From Luteitalea sp. (GTDB lineage: Bacteria > Acidobacteriota > Vicinamibacteria > Vicinamibacterales > Vicinamibacteraceae): a stretch of 63,807 nucleotides of DNA. The DNA is taken from positions 1 to 63,807 of the forward strand of contig WHTT01000035.1 in NCBI GenBank assembly GCA_009377605.1. The letters are read 5' to 3'. Positions 14,700 through 23,590 of this stretch are shown here, piece after piece. The position numbers were made by a program, and so were the translations under genes. Each line of letters opens with the position of its first letter. Position 1 is the stretch's first letter. The notes below the pieces were generated by a model. That model saw nothing but the letters and a program-made list of their open reading frames with translations, searched no databases and was not told the origin of the DNA.

Positions 14700-15133
14700 C
14701 GATGGGCTCGATCGAGCAGACCTTCTTGTTGCAGGTCCCCTCGTCTACCGAAAACCTCGCGCTGATTCGAGATTTCGTGACGAGCGTCGGCGAGCAATCC
14801 GGCCTGGGTGAGGAAGATGTGTCCAAGCTGGAGCTCGCCGTGGACGAAGCGTGTGCCAATGCGATCGAGCACGCGCACGGGCACGACCTCACGAAGGCCG
14901 TGACGGTTCGTGCGACCTTCGACGAACAGAGCTTACGCATCGAGGTGGTTGACGCAGGCAGCGGCTTCGATCTCGGCGCGGTTGCGGACGAGCCTCTCGA
15001 CCGTCTCACCGCCACGGGACGCACCGGAGGCCTCGGTGTGCGCGTCATGCGCGCGCTTGTCGATGAGGTCTCGTACGAGATCGTCCCCGGCGAACCGAAC
15101 CGGCTGCGGCTGCTCAAGCACATTCGTCGCTAA
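14696..15133 (+). CDS. Anti-sigma regulatory factor / serine kinase (RsbW-like)
   Basis: A 145-residue GHKL ATPase. The N box is KLELAVDEACANAIEHA (about residues 41-57), the G1 box VVDAGSGFD and the G2 box GGLGVRVMRALVDEV. In partner-switching systems this kinase phosphorylates the STAS antagonist and binds a sigma factor or other output. It overlaps the STAS gene by four bases and precedes a SpoIIE phosphatase gene. No sigma-factor gene is adjacent, so the output is elsewhere. Confidence 0.92.
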   Translation: MTMGSIEQTFLLQVPSSTENLALIRDFVTSVGEQSGLGEEDVSKLELAVDEACANAIEHAHGHDLTKAVTVRATFDEQSLRIEVVDAGSGFDLGAVADEPLDRLTATGRTGGLGVRVMRALVDEVSYEIVPGEPNRLRLLKHIRR

Positions 15134-15224
15134 GTTCTTGGTCCTTAGTTCTTGGTTCTTGGTGCGCCTATTACCCCGGTGCCAAGGCGGACCAAGCACT
15201 AAGGACCAAGGACCAAGGACCGCT
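15133..15224. repeat. Inverted pair of 7-nt tandem repeats between kinase and phosphatase genes
   Basis: The left arm (15133-15168) is built of TTCTTGG/TCCTTAG-type 7-mers; the right arm (15186-15222) of AAGGACC/ACCAAGC 7-mers, so the arms can pair. The element starts at the stop of the kinase gene and ends 11 bp before the next start. It can form a long RNA hairpin within the operon, possibly attenuating the distal gene. Confidence 0.7.
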
Positions 15225-15234
15225 ACACGCTAGC

Positions 15235-16908
15235 ATGCCGGACGTTTCCCACGATCCTTCGACGAGCCTGACTCGCGGGGCGCGTCTCGGGGCGCTGCTG
15301 GAATCCGCGCAGCTCCTGCACGCCTCGCTCGACCTGGACCCTCTGCTCGCGCATCTGATCCGCACTGTCATGGGGCGCCTGCTCGTGACGCGCGCCGTCG
15401 TGGCGATTGGCGATGGTGATGCTGCCCGCGTTGCTGCGGTGCGCGGCCTTCGGCATCTCGCGGTAGGGGACGGGTTCGATGCCGAGGTGGCCGAGCGTCT
15501 GGGGCTGACGTGTGTCCTCCCTATTGGAAGTCCTCCGGTCGGCCTCTTGGGCCTTGGCCCATACGGTCGCAGCATCGATGCCGACGAAGAAGGGTTTCTG
15601 CTCGGTCTTCTTGGTATCGCCGCCAGCGGCATTGCCAACGCGCGCGCGCACGAAGAAGCTCGACGGCTGAACGTCGACCTCGATCGCAAGAATCAGGAGC
15701 TGGCGTCGCTGGTCGAGCTCGGGCGCGCGGTGGCGCGAACGACCGATCCCGACGAAGTCGCCCGCGTCCTCGGCCTGACGCTGGCTGGGCAATGGGCGGT
15801 CAGCCGCTACGCCGTGCTCGCCGCGCGTGCGGGGCAACAACCGATCGCGCGACAGAAAGGCATGCTGCTGCCGCCGTGCGACCGCTACCTCGAGGCGCTC
15901 GCGCCGTTGCCGGACGCCTGCACGCTCGACGAGATCGAGGACGCGGCGCTGCGCGACCTCTTGACGGCGCAGCGTGTCGCGCTGCTGTTCCCCTTGCGGA
16001 TCGGCGGTCACACGGTGGGATTGGCGGCGCTCGGACCTCGGCCGGGCGGGCAAGGCTACGGGCCGAAGGAGCGTGAGATGGGGGCCGGCATGGCCGCTCA
16101 GGCCGTCGTGGCACTGGAGAACTGCTGGAACTTTCGCGAGATCCTCGAAAAGCAGCGGATTGAAAAGGAGCTGGCGCTCGCGGCAAGTATTCAGCGCACG
16201 CTCTTCCCGGCGGAGCTCCCACACGTCGACGGCCTCGACATCGCCGCCGCCAGCCGGCCGGCCCGCACGGTTGGCGGCGATTACTATGACGGCCTGCGGG
16301 TACAGGGGAGCGGCACACCGTACCTCTTGTGCGTGGCGGACGTGGCGGGGAAGGGCGTTGCGGCGTCGCTGCTCATGAGCAACATGCAGGCGACGCTCCG
16401 CGCACTGATCGGATACGACCTGTCACTCGACGCGCTCGCCGTGCGCACAAACGATCTGTTGTTTGTCGCAACACCCGGGAATAAATACGTGACGGCCGTC
16501 CTGCTCCTGGCCGATGCCGTGACGGGGCAGTGCCAATACGTGAGCGCCGGGCACAACGACATGTTGGTGCTCAGGAGCAGCGGCGCGGCCGAGTGGTTTC
16601 CAGCAACCGGTCTCGCCTTTGGCATGTTTCCGGGCGCCACCTACGAGGCGGGTTCGTTCACTCTGGGGCCCGAAGATGTCAGCGTGTTGTATTCCGACGG
16701 GGTCACCGAGGCGCAACGCGCCGACGGCGAAGAGTTCGGCACGGCGCGACTTCTCGGCGCCGTCCGCGCGGTCGCCTCCGCGCAGGCGGAGGCGACCGTC
16801 GCGCATGTGCTGCGCGAGCTCGACCTGTTCACGCACGGCGATCCGCAGTACGACGACATCACGATCGCGGTGGCCAAGAAGGTGCAGGTACCATCTCAAC
16901 CCCGATAG
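15235..16908 (+). CDS. GAF-GAF-SpoIIE (PP2C-type) protein phosphatase
   Basis: A 557-residue RsbU-like phosphatase. A first GAF domain spans about 20-140, a coiled coil (EEARRLNVDLDRKNQELASL) about 138-160, and a second GAF about 160-300. The PP2C core runs from about 315 with SIQRTLFP, VGGDYYDG, VADVAGKGVAASLLMSNMQA, YVSAGHNDMLVL, LYSDGVTEAQ and YDDITIAV; metal-binding aspartates are present. It should dephosphorylate the STAS protein in response to a signal sensed by the GAF domains. It completes the switch with the two preceding genes. Its 3' end overlaps the convergent yajQ by 13 bp. Confidence 0.93.
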   Translation: MPDVSHDPSTSLTRGARLGALLESAQLLHASLDLDPLLAHLIRTVMGRLLVTRAVVAIGDGDAARVAAVRGLRHLAVGDGFDAEVAERLGLTCVLPIGSPPVGLLGLGPYGRSIDADEEGFLLGLLGIAASGIANARAHEEARRLNVDLDRKNQELASLVELGRAVARTTDPDEVARVLGLTLAGQWAVSRYAVLAARAGQQPIARQKGMLLPPCDRYLEALAPLPDACTLDEIEDAALRDLLTAQRVALLFPLRIGGHTVGLAALGPRPGGQGYGPKEREMGAGMAAQAVVALENCWNFREILEKQRIEKELALAASIQRTLFPAELPHVDGLDIAAASRPARTVGGDYYDGLRVQGSGTPYLLCVADVAGKGVAASLLMSNMQATLRALIGYDLSLDALAVRTNDLLFVATPGNKYVTAVLLLADAVTGQCQYVSAGHNDMLVLRSSGAAEWFPATGLAFGMFPGATYEAGSFTLGPEDVSVLYSDGVTEAQRADGEEFGTARLLGAVRAVASAQAEATVAHVLRELDLFTHGDPQYDDITIAVAKKVQVPSQPR

Positions 16909-17399
16909 TTCCCGAACTGCAGATCGATTCCGAAGTCCTCATTTTCGAGGAGCCGCATCGCCGACTGGAGATCATCTTTGGACGGTGAGGAGACCCGCAC
17001 CTGATCGGCCTGAATGGCTGCTTGGACCTTCCTGAGCTTCTGGTCTTTCAAGAACTTGACGATGGCGCGAGATGTGTCCGTCGGGATGCCCTGCTGAAGC
17101 GTCAGTGTGCGCCGCACCGTCGACCCGGCGGCTTGCTCTTTGTCCCCGAGCTTGAGATTCTTTGTCGGGACGCCGCGGCGGACCATGCGACCCTGGAGCA
17201 CATCCCAGAGCGCTTGCAGCTTGAAGTCGTCCTCCGCGGTGAGGACGATGAGGCTCTCGGCGCGGCGGAGATCGATTTCCGCCTTCGAGCCCTTGAAGTC
17301 GTAGCGCTGTGCGATCTCCTTCTTGGCCTGGTTCACGGCGTTGTCAACCTCCTGCAGGTCGACGGTGGACGTAATGTCAAAGGATGTTTGCGCGGCCAT
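16896..17399 (-). CDS. yajQ: YajQ-family nucleotide-binding protein
   Basis: A 167-residue protein with the YajQ pattern: SFDITSTVDLQEVDNAVNQA at the N-terminus, RYDFKGSKAEIDL, GVPTKNLKLGDKE and ending DFGIDLQFGNYRG. The length is that of the family (about 160-165). YajQ-like proteins have two RNP-like ferredoxin folds and in some bacteria bind cyclic di-GMP. It stands alone, divergent from the CoA-transferase gene with only 25 bp between starts. Confidence 0.95.
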   Translation of the reverse strand: MAAQTSFDITSTVDLQEVDNAVNQAKKEIAQRYDFKGSKAEIDLRRAESLIVLTAEDDFKLQALWDVLQGRMVRRGVPTKNLKLGDKEQAAGSTVRRTLTLQQGIPTDTSRAIVKFLKDQKLRKVQAAIQADQVRVSSPSKDDLQSAMRLLENEDFGIDLQFGNYRG

Positions 17400-17424
17400 A
17401 GCCGATCAATCCTAGCAAAGACCC

Positions 17425-18690
17425 ATGCGCACGACGAGCCCCCAACCACCACCCCCAGCACCCAACCAGGGGGCCGAGCCCGCATCACCGGCCCGCCCGC
17501 ACCCGCTCGAGGGGCTCCGGATCCTCGAGTTGGGGCAGCTCATCGCCGGGCCGTTTGCGACGATGCTCCTCGCCTGGTTCGGCGCCGATGTCATCAAAGT
17601 CGAGCCGCCAGCCGGGGGGGACCCGTTGCGAACCTGGCGCCAGATGCACCATGGCACCTCGTTGTGGTGGTACATCATGGGCCGGAACAAGCGCTCGGTC
17701 ACGGCGGATCTGCGCACGGCCGACGCGCGGGACCTCGTGCGGCGACTCGTTGTTCACTGCGATGTCGTCCTCGAGAACTTCAAGCCAGGCCGGCTGGAGG
17801 CGTGGGGGCTCGGCTACGAGGAGCTTCGGCGAATCAACCCGAAGGTGATCATGGTGCGACTTTCAGGCTGGGGGCAGACCGGCCCGTACGCCAACAAACC
17901 GGGCTACGCATCTGTGGCCGAGGGCATTGGCGGCCTCCGGTACGTCAATGGCCACCCTGACCGGCCCCCAGCGCGGGCGAATCTGAGCCTCGGGGACACG
18001 ATAGGCGGCTTGCATGCGGCGTTGGGCATCTTGGCTGCCGTCTACAATCGCGACGTGGGCGGCTCCGGGCGCGGGCAGGTGGTCGACGTTGCGCTCTTCG
18101 AAGCGATCTTCAACATGATGGAATCGACACTGCCGGAGTACACGAAGTACGGGGCGGTGCGCGAGCGACAAGGCTCGACGGTCAGTGGGATCGTGCCCAC
18201 CAACACGTATCCTTGCAAGGACGGCACGTACCTCATCATCGGCGGGAACGGCGACAGTATCTTCAAGCGATTGATGCGTGTCGCGGGACGGCCCGACATG
18301 GCGGACGACCCTCGTTTCGCGCGCAACGACGGGCGCGTGCAGCATCAACAGGAGATCGACGCCGCCATTGCGGCCTGGGCGTCGCAGTGCAGCTTCGACG
18401 AGGCGCTCGCAGCGCTGGAGGCGGCGCAGGTGCCGGCAGGGCCGATCTACTCGATCGCTGATCAAGTGAAGGATCCGCACTTCGCGGCGCGTGGCCTCAT
18501 CGAGGAGGTCAGCCTGCCGGACGGCGATAGGGTGACGCTGCCCCGACTCGCTCCCGTCTTCTCCGAAACCCCGGGTGGCACGCGGTGGCCCGGCCCGCCA
18601 CTTGGCGCTCACAACGAAGAGGTCTACGGGGAGCTGCTCGGCCTATCACGTGAAACGCTGGACGACCTGAAGGCGCGAGGCGTGATCTAG
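17425..18690 (+). CDS. CaiB/BaiF-family (class III) CoA transferase
   Basis: A 421-residue class III CoA transferase. Motifs are LEGLRILELGQLIAGPFATM, ADVIKVEPPAGGDPLR, RSVTADLRTADARDLVRRL, VRLSGWGQTGPYANKPGY, and SLGDTIGGLHAALGILAAV, whose aspartate (about residue 192) is the expected covalent CoA carrier. The C-terminal domain includes VPAGPIYSIADQVKDPHFAARG. It moves CoA between organic acids; the substrates cannot be told. The first 25 residues are a Pro-rich extension, and a later start is possible but no better ribosome site is seen. Confidence 0.93.
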   Translation: MRTTSPQPPPPAPNQGAEPASPARPHPLEGLRILELGQLIAGPFATMLLAWFGADVIKVEPPAGGDPLRTWRQMHHGTSLWWYIMGRNKRSVTADLRTADARDLVRRLVVHCDVVLENFKPGRLEAWGLGYEELRRINPKVIMVRLSGWGQTGPYANKPGYASVAEGIGGLRYVNGHPDRPPARANLSLGDTIGGLHAALGILAAVYNRDVGGSGRGQVVDVALFEAIFNMMESTLPEYTKYGAVRERQGSTVSGIVPTNTYPCKDGTYLIIGGNGDSIFKRLMRVAGRPDMADDPRFARNDGRVQHQQEIDAAIAAWASQCSFDEALAALEAAQVPAGPIYSIADQVKDPHFAARGLIEEVSLPDGDRVTLPRLAPVFSETPGGTRWPGPPLGAHNEEVYGELLGLSRETLDDLKARGVI

Positions 18691-18857
18691 TGGGGTCAAG
18701 GGGTCAAGGGGTCAAGGGGGCAAGGGGTCAAGGGGGCAACGAATCGAGAGGGTGGAGGATCTCGTTGCGACGACGTGCACCTCGAACATCGTTCGAACCC
18801 CCACCCTAGATCCCTTGATCCCTAGATCCCTTGACCCCTAGATCCCTTGACCCCTGA
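18691..18857. repeat. Inverted pair of 8-nt tandem repeats (TCAAGGGG / CCCCTTGA)
   Basis: The left arm (18691-18740) has TCAAGGGG repeated about five times, with GCAAGGGG variants. The right arm (18798-18857) has CCCTTGACCCCTAGAT repeats that are complementary. Between them a small hairpin, GGGTGG/CCACCC, adds to the structure. It sits after the CoA-transferase stop and ends exactly at the duplicated radical SAM fragment. A terminator role is possible. Confidence 0.8.
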
Positions 18858-18859
18858 CC

Positions 18860-19299
18860 TTAAAGCCCCGCCCTCCCGTCCACCGGCATGCTCGGCGGCA
18901 CCGGAACACTCTGCGGTGCTCGCCAGAAGTCCATCATCGACACGCGGTGGACACAGCCGACGGTGCAGAATGGCGCGCACGATTTGGGTGTGAGGAACTC
19001 TCGCTTGATGTCATCGACTGTGTACCCGATCAGCGGGACCCCAGGATAACTGCGCTGCTGTGAGCAGTAATGGACGAGACCGTCCTCGCACACATAGAGG
19101 TAGCGCGCCCCCGCACGGCAGCGCCACACGTTGGGCTTACCTTCCGCCAGATTGTCCTGGAAGCCACGGATCCCCGAATAGAGGTTCTTGACGATCTGCC
19201 AGCCACCGCTGATCTCGCGCGAAACCTCGTCGAACACGCGTCGCTCGACCGGCCCGAGCGGCTTCAGATGGCCGTTCCCGTCGTGGATGATGCCGATCG
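18860..19299 (-). pseudogene. Duplicated 3' fragment of the radical SAM gene at 35661
   Basis: These 440 bp match 35661-36100 with only four differences by my reading (about 99% identity). They encode the last 146 residues of the radical SAM protein, from IGIIHDGNGHLKPLGP to the stop. The SAM-binding CxxxCxxC half is missing, so the fragment cannot be an active enzyme. Upstream it joins the antisense of an amidohydrolase remnant. The left end coincides with the stop codon in both copies. A recent duplication is the simplest reading. Confidence 0.85.
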
Positions 19300-19682
19300 G
19301 TGCCGTCGTCGAGATGTCCGCGACCTTCCAGGACCTCGGTCGTGCGCCCCGCCTGTGGCGTGAGTTCATCATCACGTACCAAGACCGCGTTCTGATCGGC
19401 TCTGACGGCAATCCCACTCGCCAGCCGGACGAGTTCTGGATCCCGCACTGGAGATATCTGGAGACATACGACGAGTACTTTTACCACCCGGCACAGATTC
19501 GCACACCCGGGGGCTCGCCGGGGCACGGCCGCTGGAACGTCTCGGGTATCGGGCTTCCGGACGAGGTGCTACGCAAGGTGTACTACGAGAACGCGCTCCG
19601 GCATCTGCCGTCCCTGCGAACGTCCATAGAGAAGCAGCTCGCCCAACGTCGGGCTTCCGCGAGAGCAGTCGCTCGTCGGTAA
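19300..19682 (+). pseudogene. 3' remnant of an amidohydrolase-family gene
   Basis: The plus strand reads GAVVEMSATFQDLGRAPRLW, then REFIITYQDRVLIGSDG, HWRYLETYDEYFYHP and GIGLPDEVLRKVYYENALRH. This is the C-terminal part of an amidohydrolase-2 type protein: the GSDG aspartate and the final YYENALR helix are typical. About 125 codons survive and the metal-binding N-terminal half is missing. It begins exactly where the duplicated radical SAM fragment ends. A relative, intact and on the other strand, is at 22280-23506. Confidence 0.75.
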
Positions 19683-19809
19683 CGGCTCCATCATGACGAT
19701 GCATCTGGTCCTGTCGATGCTCCTTCTGATTCTTGTCTCCGCCTGGCATTCAAATCGGTGAAGATCGCGTTCTTTCCACTATGCGGAGAACGAGGGCCTG
19801 TCCCTGTTT

Positions 19810-20568
19810 TCACAGCTCGCCGCGGGCGATCACGGCGGGGTCGAGCAACGACGTGGAGGCGCGATCGGCGAACAGCGTCGTGCCGGCATGCGTGCGCAAG
19901 ATGGACGCGGGCGCCATCGGGCTGATGCCGTCGCCAAGGCACGCCTTGACGGCCGCCGCCTTACGCTGATCGGACACGATACAGACGATGCGGCGCGCTT
20001 TGAGAATCTGCTGAATCGACATCGAGATCGCACGCCGCGGGACCTCGTCCAGCGCCGGGAACCATCCTTCCCCAATCTGCTGCCGCCGGCATGCCTCGTC
20101 GAGGTCGACGATCAAGTACGGCTGCTCGGTGTGGAAGTCGGCGGGCGGGTCGTTGAAGGCGAGATGGCCATTCTCACCGATACCAACGAACGCCACGTCA
20201 ATGGGTGCCGCGGCTATCGCCCCACCCGCCTCTTCGCAAACCCGTGCGGGATCACCCATGCCGTCGAGGAGATGATACGTCTCGATTCCAGTGGGGCGAA
20301 TCAAGCGCTCCAACAGATACTTTCCAAAGCTGGCTGGGTGCGTCATCGGAAGGCCAATGTACTCGTCCAGGTGGAACATCGCGACGCGTGACCACGGCAG
20401 ATCGGACCTCGCCGTGATCGCCTCGAGGAACGCGAGCTGCGACCTGCCGGTCGCCGCCACAATGCGAGCGTCACCGCGGGCAGCGACCGCGCCGGCGATA
20501 ATGTCGGCGGCAACTGCCGCGGCGGCCTGCCCAAGCACCGAGCCATTGTCGAAGACTTCGATCCGCAT
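19810..20568 (-). CDS. nagB: Glucosamine-6-phosphate deaminase
   Basis: A 252-residue NagB/SugP isomerase-fold enzyme that converts glucosamine 6-phosphate to fructose 6-phosphate and ammonia. Motifs are [15 protein letters not shown] (phosphate loop), [13 protein letters not shown] with the catalytic Asp, and [21 protein letters not shown] with the Asp-Glu-His region. Length is normal. It fits an amino-sugar catabolic group with the GH109-like oxidoreductase upstream and a LacI regulator further on. A hairpin element lies upstream at 20678-20785. Confidence 0.93.
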   Translation of the reverse strand: MRIEVFDNGSVLGQAAAAVAADIIAGAVAARGDARIVAATGRSQLAFLEAITARSDLPWSRVAMFHLDEYIGLPMTHPASFGKYLLERLIRPTGIETYHLLDGMGDPARVCEEAGGAIAAAPIDVAFVGIGENGHLAFNDPPADFHTEQPYLIVDLDEACRRQQIGEGWFPALDEVPRRAISMSIQQILKARRIVCIVSDQRKAAAVKACLGDGISPMAPASILRTHAGTTLFADRASTSLLDPAVIARGEL

Positions 20569-20677
20569 AAGGCGTCAGGCTACCTCCATACGACGAGCGT
20601 GGTGTCCTCGGACGGCTTGCTGCGTGGCACCGACGCTGCGAGCGCTGCTGTCGTTGATGTCCGTGGTGACGTGATAC

Positions 20678-20785
20678 TGACTTAGTACAGCGTTTCGTAA
20701 TTACGGCGACGTATTTTGTGCAGTTTCAGGCCTAATCTCGGCGATTCCTGCGTCACCGTAATTGTGAAACACGGTACTTAGGTCA
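20678..20785. mobile_element. MITE-like hairpin element with 35-bp inverted repeats
   Basis: The left arm begins TGACTTAGTACAGCGTTTCG and the right arm, read in complement, TGACCTAAGTACCGTGTTTC; both go on with nearly the same AATTACGG-GACG sequence. The arms are about 35 bp, the whole about 108 bp. No coding capacity is present. The right arm supplies the stop codon of the adjacent oxidoreductase gene. The layout resembles a non-autonomous transposon; no target duplication is obvious. Confidence 0.6.
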
Positions 20786-22205
20786 ACGCCGTGGTTCCCC
20801 CATGCTGAAGCGAGATATCCATTGACCGCTTGTTGGTCTTCCATGCACCGGCCGTAAAATCAGGCACTTTCACGGAGGTGCCTTCGTGGGCTACGGACCA
20901 CTCGCTCAATGGGATGATCGCGCTCCACAGCGCCGCATCATAGACGTCCACTTCCAGCGGAAGGCCGTTACGGAGACAGTCGATCAGGCGCCAATCGCTG
21001 GCGGTCACGACCTCATATGACCGTCCTTTGCTGATCGATTTCGCCTGTTTGGCTTTTTCATCGAACCTCTTGACGAGCTCGGGTATGTACTTCTGGATCA
21101 GCGCGTCGAACTCCTCCTTCGGGATCCAGCCCTGGTCACTCGTGGCAATTCTGGGAGGGTCCGCGTGATAAATGGCCTTGTCGCCGCTTATCAGTTGGAA
21201 TCGCGATCCGGGGCGTGGCGAGCTGGTGTCGTGTTGGAGCATGATCGTCCGGCCGTTGTGAGTACGGATGACCGTAATATTCATGTTCCCACGAAATGTT
21301 CGGCCGATGTATGGCTTGTAGAAGTCGTCCGCGACCGCGAGCTCCTTCATCTTGTCTCCCAGTGTGAAGTCGTCACTGGAGATCGAGACCATGTAATTCA
21401 TCTGGTCCCCATAGTTCAGATCCATCATCTGCGCCACCGGCCCCAAGCCGTGTTGCGGATACAGCGTTCCGTTCCTCTTGGCATTCTCGTCCAAGCGCCA
21501 CGAGCGGAACCCAAACGCCCCATGGTCTGCCTTGTCTCTCAGCCATCGCGCCTCCGTATCGGAGACACGGTCATGCACATAGTTGCCTTCACCATGAACA
21601 ATCTCGCCGAAGAACCCATCTCTGACCATGCTCAAGACGATGGCCGACATACCGTCATGACAGGAGCCGCACCCCATGAAGCAATGTCGACGCATGCGCT
21701 CGGATGTCTCCACCACCTGCCAGCATTCCTCGATCGTGTTTGCCACAGGCAGCTCCGTATAGACATGCTTTTCACGCTCCATCGCGTATGCGGCGATGAT
21801 AGGATGCAGGCGCCAGGGGGTCGCGATGTAGATCAGGTCGATGTCGTTGCGGTCACACACCCGCTTCCACTCGTCTTCGCCACCGGAGTACGACTCTGGG
21901 CTGTGCTGAGCAAACTCGCGAATCGATTCGATCGCTGCGCTCACCCTATCGGGGAACAGGTCGCACAACGCCTTGATCTCTACGCCTTCAATGCCGGCCA
22001 TCCGCCGCGCGGTGCCGGACCCGCGGCTGCCGATGCCAATGAGGCCGAGCCGGACCGTCTCCAGTTTCGGCGCAGCGTATCCGTGCATATTGAAGGTCTG
22101 ACGTTGCGCAGGCTGGCGCCGTTCAATATTTGCAGGCTGCCGCATACCTACCACGCCGGCACCCGCGAGGCCGAAAAGCGCTAAGAAGTCTCTGCGGTTG
22201 TTCAT
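20778..22205 (-). CDS. Gfo/Idh/MocA oxidoreductase, GH109-like, Tat signal
   Basis: A 475-residue protein close to glycoside hydrolase family 109. MNNRRDFLALFGLAGAGVVG is a Tat-type signal. The NAD site is LGLIGIGSRGSGTARRM (about residue 55). Further GH109-like blocks are EIKALCDLFPDRV, DIDLIYIATPWRLHP, NTIEECWQVVETSERMR, FGEIVHGEGNYVHD, YPQHGLGPVAQMMDLN and GNMNITVIRTHNGRTIMLQHD. GH109 enzymes cleave alpha-N-acetylgalactosaminides by an NAD-dependent redox mechanism. Where relatives have MENCCYD this one has MGCGSCHD, so the substrate may differ. The last codons lie in a MITE arm. Confidence 0.88.
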   Translation of the reverse strand: MNNRRDFLALFGLAGAGVVGMRQPANIERRQPAQRQTFNMHGYAAPKLETVRLGLIGIGSRGSGTARRMAGIEGVEIKALCDLFPDRVSAAIESIREFAQHSPESYSGGEDEWKRVCDRNDIDLIYIATPWRLHPIIAAYAMEREKHVYTELPVANTIEECWQVVETSERMRRHCFMGCGSCHDGMSAIVLSMVRDGFFGEIVHGEGNYVHDRVSDTEARWLRDKADHGAFGFRSWRLDENAKRNGTLYPQHGLGPVAQMMDLNYGDQMNYMVSISSDDFTLGDKMKELAVADDFYKPYIGRTFRGNMNITVIRTHNGRTIMLQHDTSSPRPGSRFQLISGDKAIYHADPPRIATSDQGWIPKEEFDALIQKYIPELVKRFDEKAKQAKSISKGRSYEVVTASDWRLIDCLRNGLPLEVDVYDAALWSAIIPLSEWSVAHEGTSVKVPDFTAGAWKTNKRSMDISLQHGGTTALT

Positions 22206-22279
22206 GTCCATCGTGCCACCACGCCCAGTTGGCTCGGACCATTGAATGTGTAGGTGTTACCAGCCATGCCACGCCGGTC

Positions 22280-23506
22280 TTAGACGTTCTCCCAATTCAA
22301 AATCCTCTTGGCATTGCGCACGTACAGCGACTCCAATACTGTGCCGGATAGCTCGAGGCCGTAGTACGGCCACCACACCCGACCGACCATGTATTCGTCG
22401 GCGGTCTCCAACAAGCGCCACCAGCTCTGATACATGGTCTTCTCCATGCCCATGTCGGTGCCAAACAGCACTCGGTCGGCGTACTTCGTGAGGAAGGTCG
22501 CCGCGGCACGCGGCGTCCGCCCGATTTCGTAGTCTCGCGCGGAGATATCCAGGTTGAGGTTGGGATACTGGTGGAGGAGCCTCCCCAGCCGGGCGAGGTC
22601 GTTGCCCTGATTGGCCAAGTGGCAGGCAATAAACGTCGTCTTCGGATGCTTCTCGAGCAGACGAGGCAGGATGGCCAGCAACCCTTCATAGGAGAGCGCG
22701 TCTTCACCAGCCTGATTGAATTGCTGGAAGACCGGCGTGCGCTCCTGAAAGACATCCGGAGGCTCCCACGCGGACAGGTGGTCGGCAATGTGAATGTTCA
22801 CGGGCAGATTCAGCTCCGCACACATGTTCCAGACACCACCCAAGCGTGGGTCATCGTGGTGGAGCCTCTCACCAGGGGGCAAGTCTGAATCTCTCGTCAG
22901 ACCATAGCCCTTGTCGGTGATTTCTCCCACGCCGCGAGCGCCGTTCCTGTAACAGCGCTCGAGCTCCACGACAACCCGGTCCGGGTAGTCCGGCTTGCCG
23001 ATATCAGTGACCTCCAGACCGCAGTACAGTTGAAATCGATCGGGATATGGCTCCAGATACATCTTTAGTAACCGGTCGAAGTCGGAACCGGTTGCTCCCG
23101 TCAGGACCACTGATGTCTGAATGCCGACCTCGTCTTGCGTCTTGACCCACTCGGCCAGCGTCACCTCCGCGCTCTTGCCTTGTGCGCGCGCCGGATAGTG
23201 GTGCACATGAACGTCGACGACGGGATAGCTGGCCTTGGGGACGAACGTCTCGTCGGTTACCACGGAGGATCTGGGAGCGTAGTCTTTGAGCAACACGCCG
23301 TCCATGGGACCGGCGCCGATGGGGACTCCGGGACCACGCCAGGCGCCGTACTTCACTTCCTGCCACTTGGGATCGGTCTGCCACCGCTCGTCGGGCGTGC
23401 TCGTCTCACCGGATTCTGAACGGCACGCCGGCAGAATCGTGACACCCGCCACAGTTATGCCAGCCACCCCGCCACGTTTCAGGAAGCTCCTTCGATTGTC
23501 GCGCAT
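22280..23506 (-). CDS. Amidohydrolase-family protein with Tat signal
   Basis: A 408-residue exported metal-dependent hydrolase. RDNRRSFLKRGGVAGITVAG is a Tat signal, followed by a Cys (ILPACRS) that could be lipidated. The TIM barrel has VVDVHVHHYPARAQ as the first metal motif, VNIHIADHLSAW with a metal histidine, TTFIACHLANQG, and LFGTDMGMEK with the catalytic aspartate. The family comprises amidohydrolase-2 type decarboxylases and lactonases. It lies 75 bp upstream of the GH109-like gene in the same direction, so both may be one operon under the divergent LacI regulator. Confidence 0.88.
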   Translation of the reverse strand: MRDNRRSFLKRGGVAGITVAGVTILPACRSESGETSTPDERWQTDPKWQEVKYGAWRGPGVPIGAGPMDGVLLKDYAPRSSVVTDETFVPKASYPVVDVHVHHYPARAQGKSAEVTLAEWVKTQDEVGIQTSVVLTGATGSDFDRLLKMYLEPYPDRFQLYCGLEVTDIGKPDYPDRVVVELERCYRNGARGVGEITDKGYGLTRDSDLPPGERLHHDDPRLGGVWNMCAELNLPVNIHIADHLSAWEPPDVFQERTPVFQQFNQAGEDALSYEGLLAILPRLLEKHPKTTFIACHLANQGNDLARLGRLLHQYPNLNLDISARDYEIGRTPRAAATFLTKYADRVLFGTDMGMEKTMYQSWWRLLETADEYMVGRVWWPYYGLELSGTVLESLYVRNAKRILNWENV

Positions 23507-23544
23507 CGAAACGGGGCGTGTCGTCAACTCCAAATCTGTGAAAA

Positions 23545-23590
23545 GTGTCACGTAGCGGTGAAATAGTGTCATGCCCAACGAGAGGTGTCA
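23545..23590. promoter_or_regulatory. Three GTGTCA direct repeats in the LacI-amidohydrolase intergenic region
   Basis: GTGTCA occurs at 23545-23550, 23566-23571 and 23585-23590, spaced 21 and 19 bp, about two helical turns. The region lies between the amidohydrolase start and the divergent LacI gene and could hold binding sites for that regulator. No classical palindromic LacI operator was found. Confidence 0.35.

Noticed and set aside
15223-16224. 333-codon minus-strand frame opposite the SpoIIE gene
   Set aside because: Shadow frame; the GAF and SpoIIE motifs lie on the plus strand.
18745-18805. tRNA-like sequence with TTCGAACCCC
   Set aside because: The T-arm-like piece and a GGGTGG/CCACCC stem are present, but the length (about 58 nt) and the lack of D-arm and anticodon arm rule out a tRNA; it is the loop of the repeat hairpin.
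18860-19417. An intact 185-residue gene starting at 19417
   Set aside because: Its first 40 residues are antisense to the amidohydrolase remnant, and the rest is a piece of the radical SAM gene.
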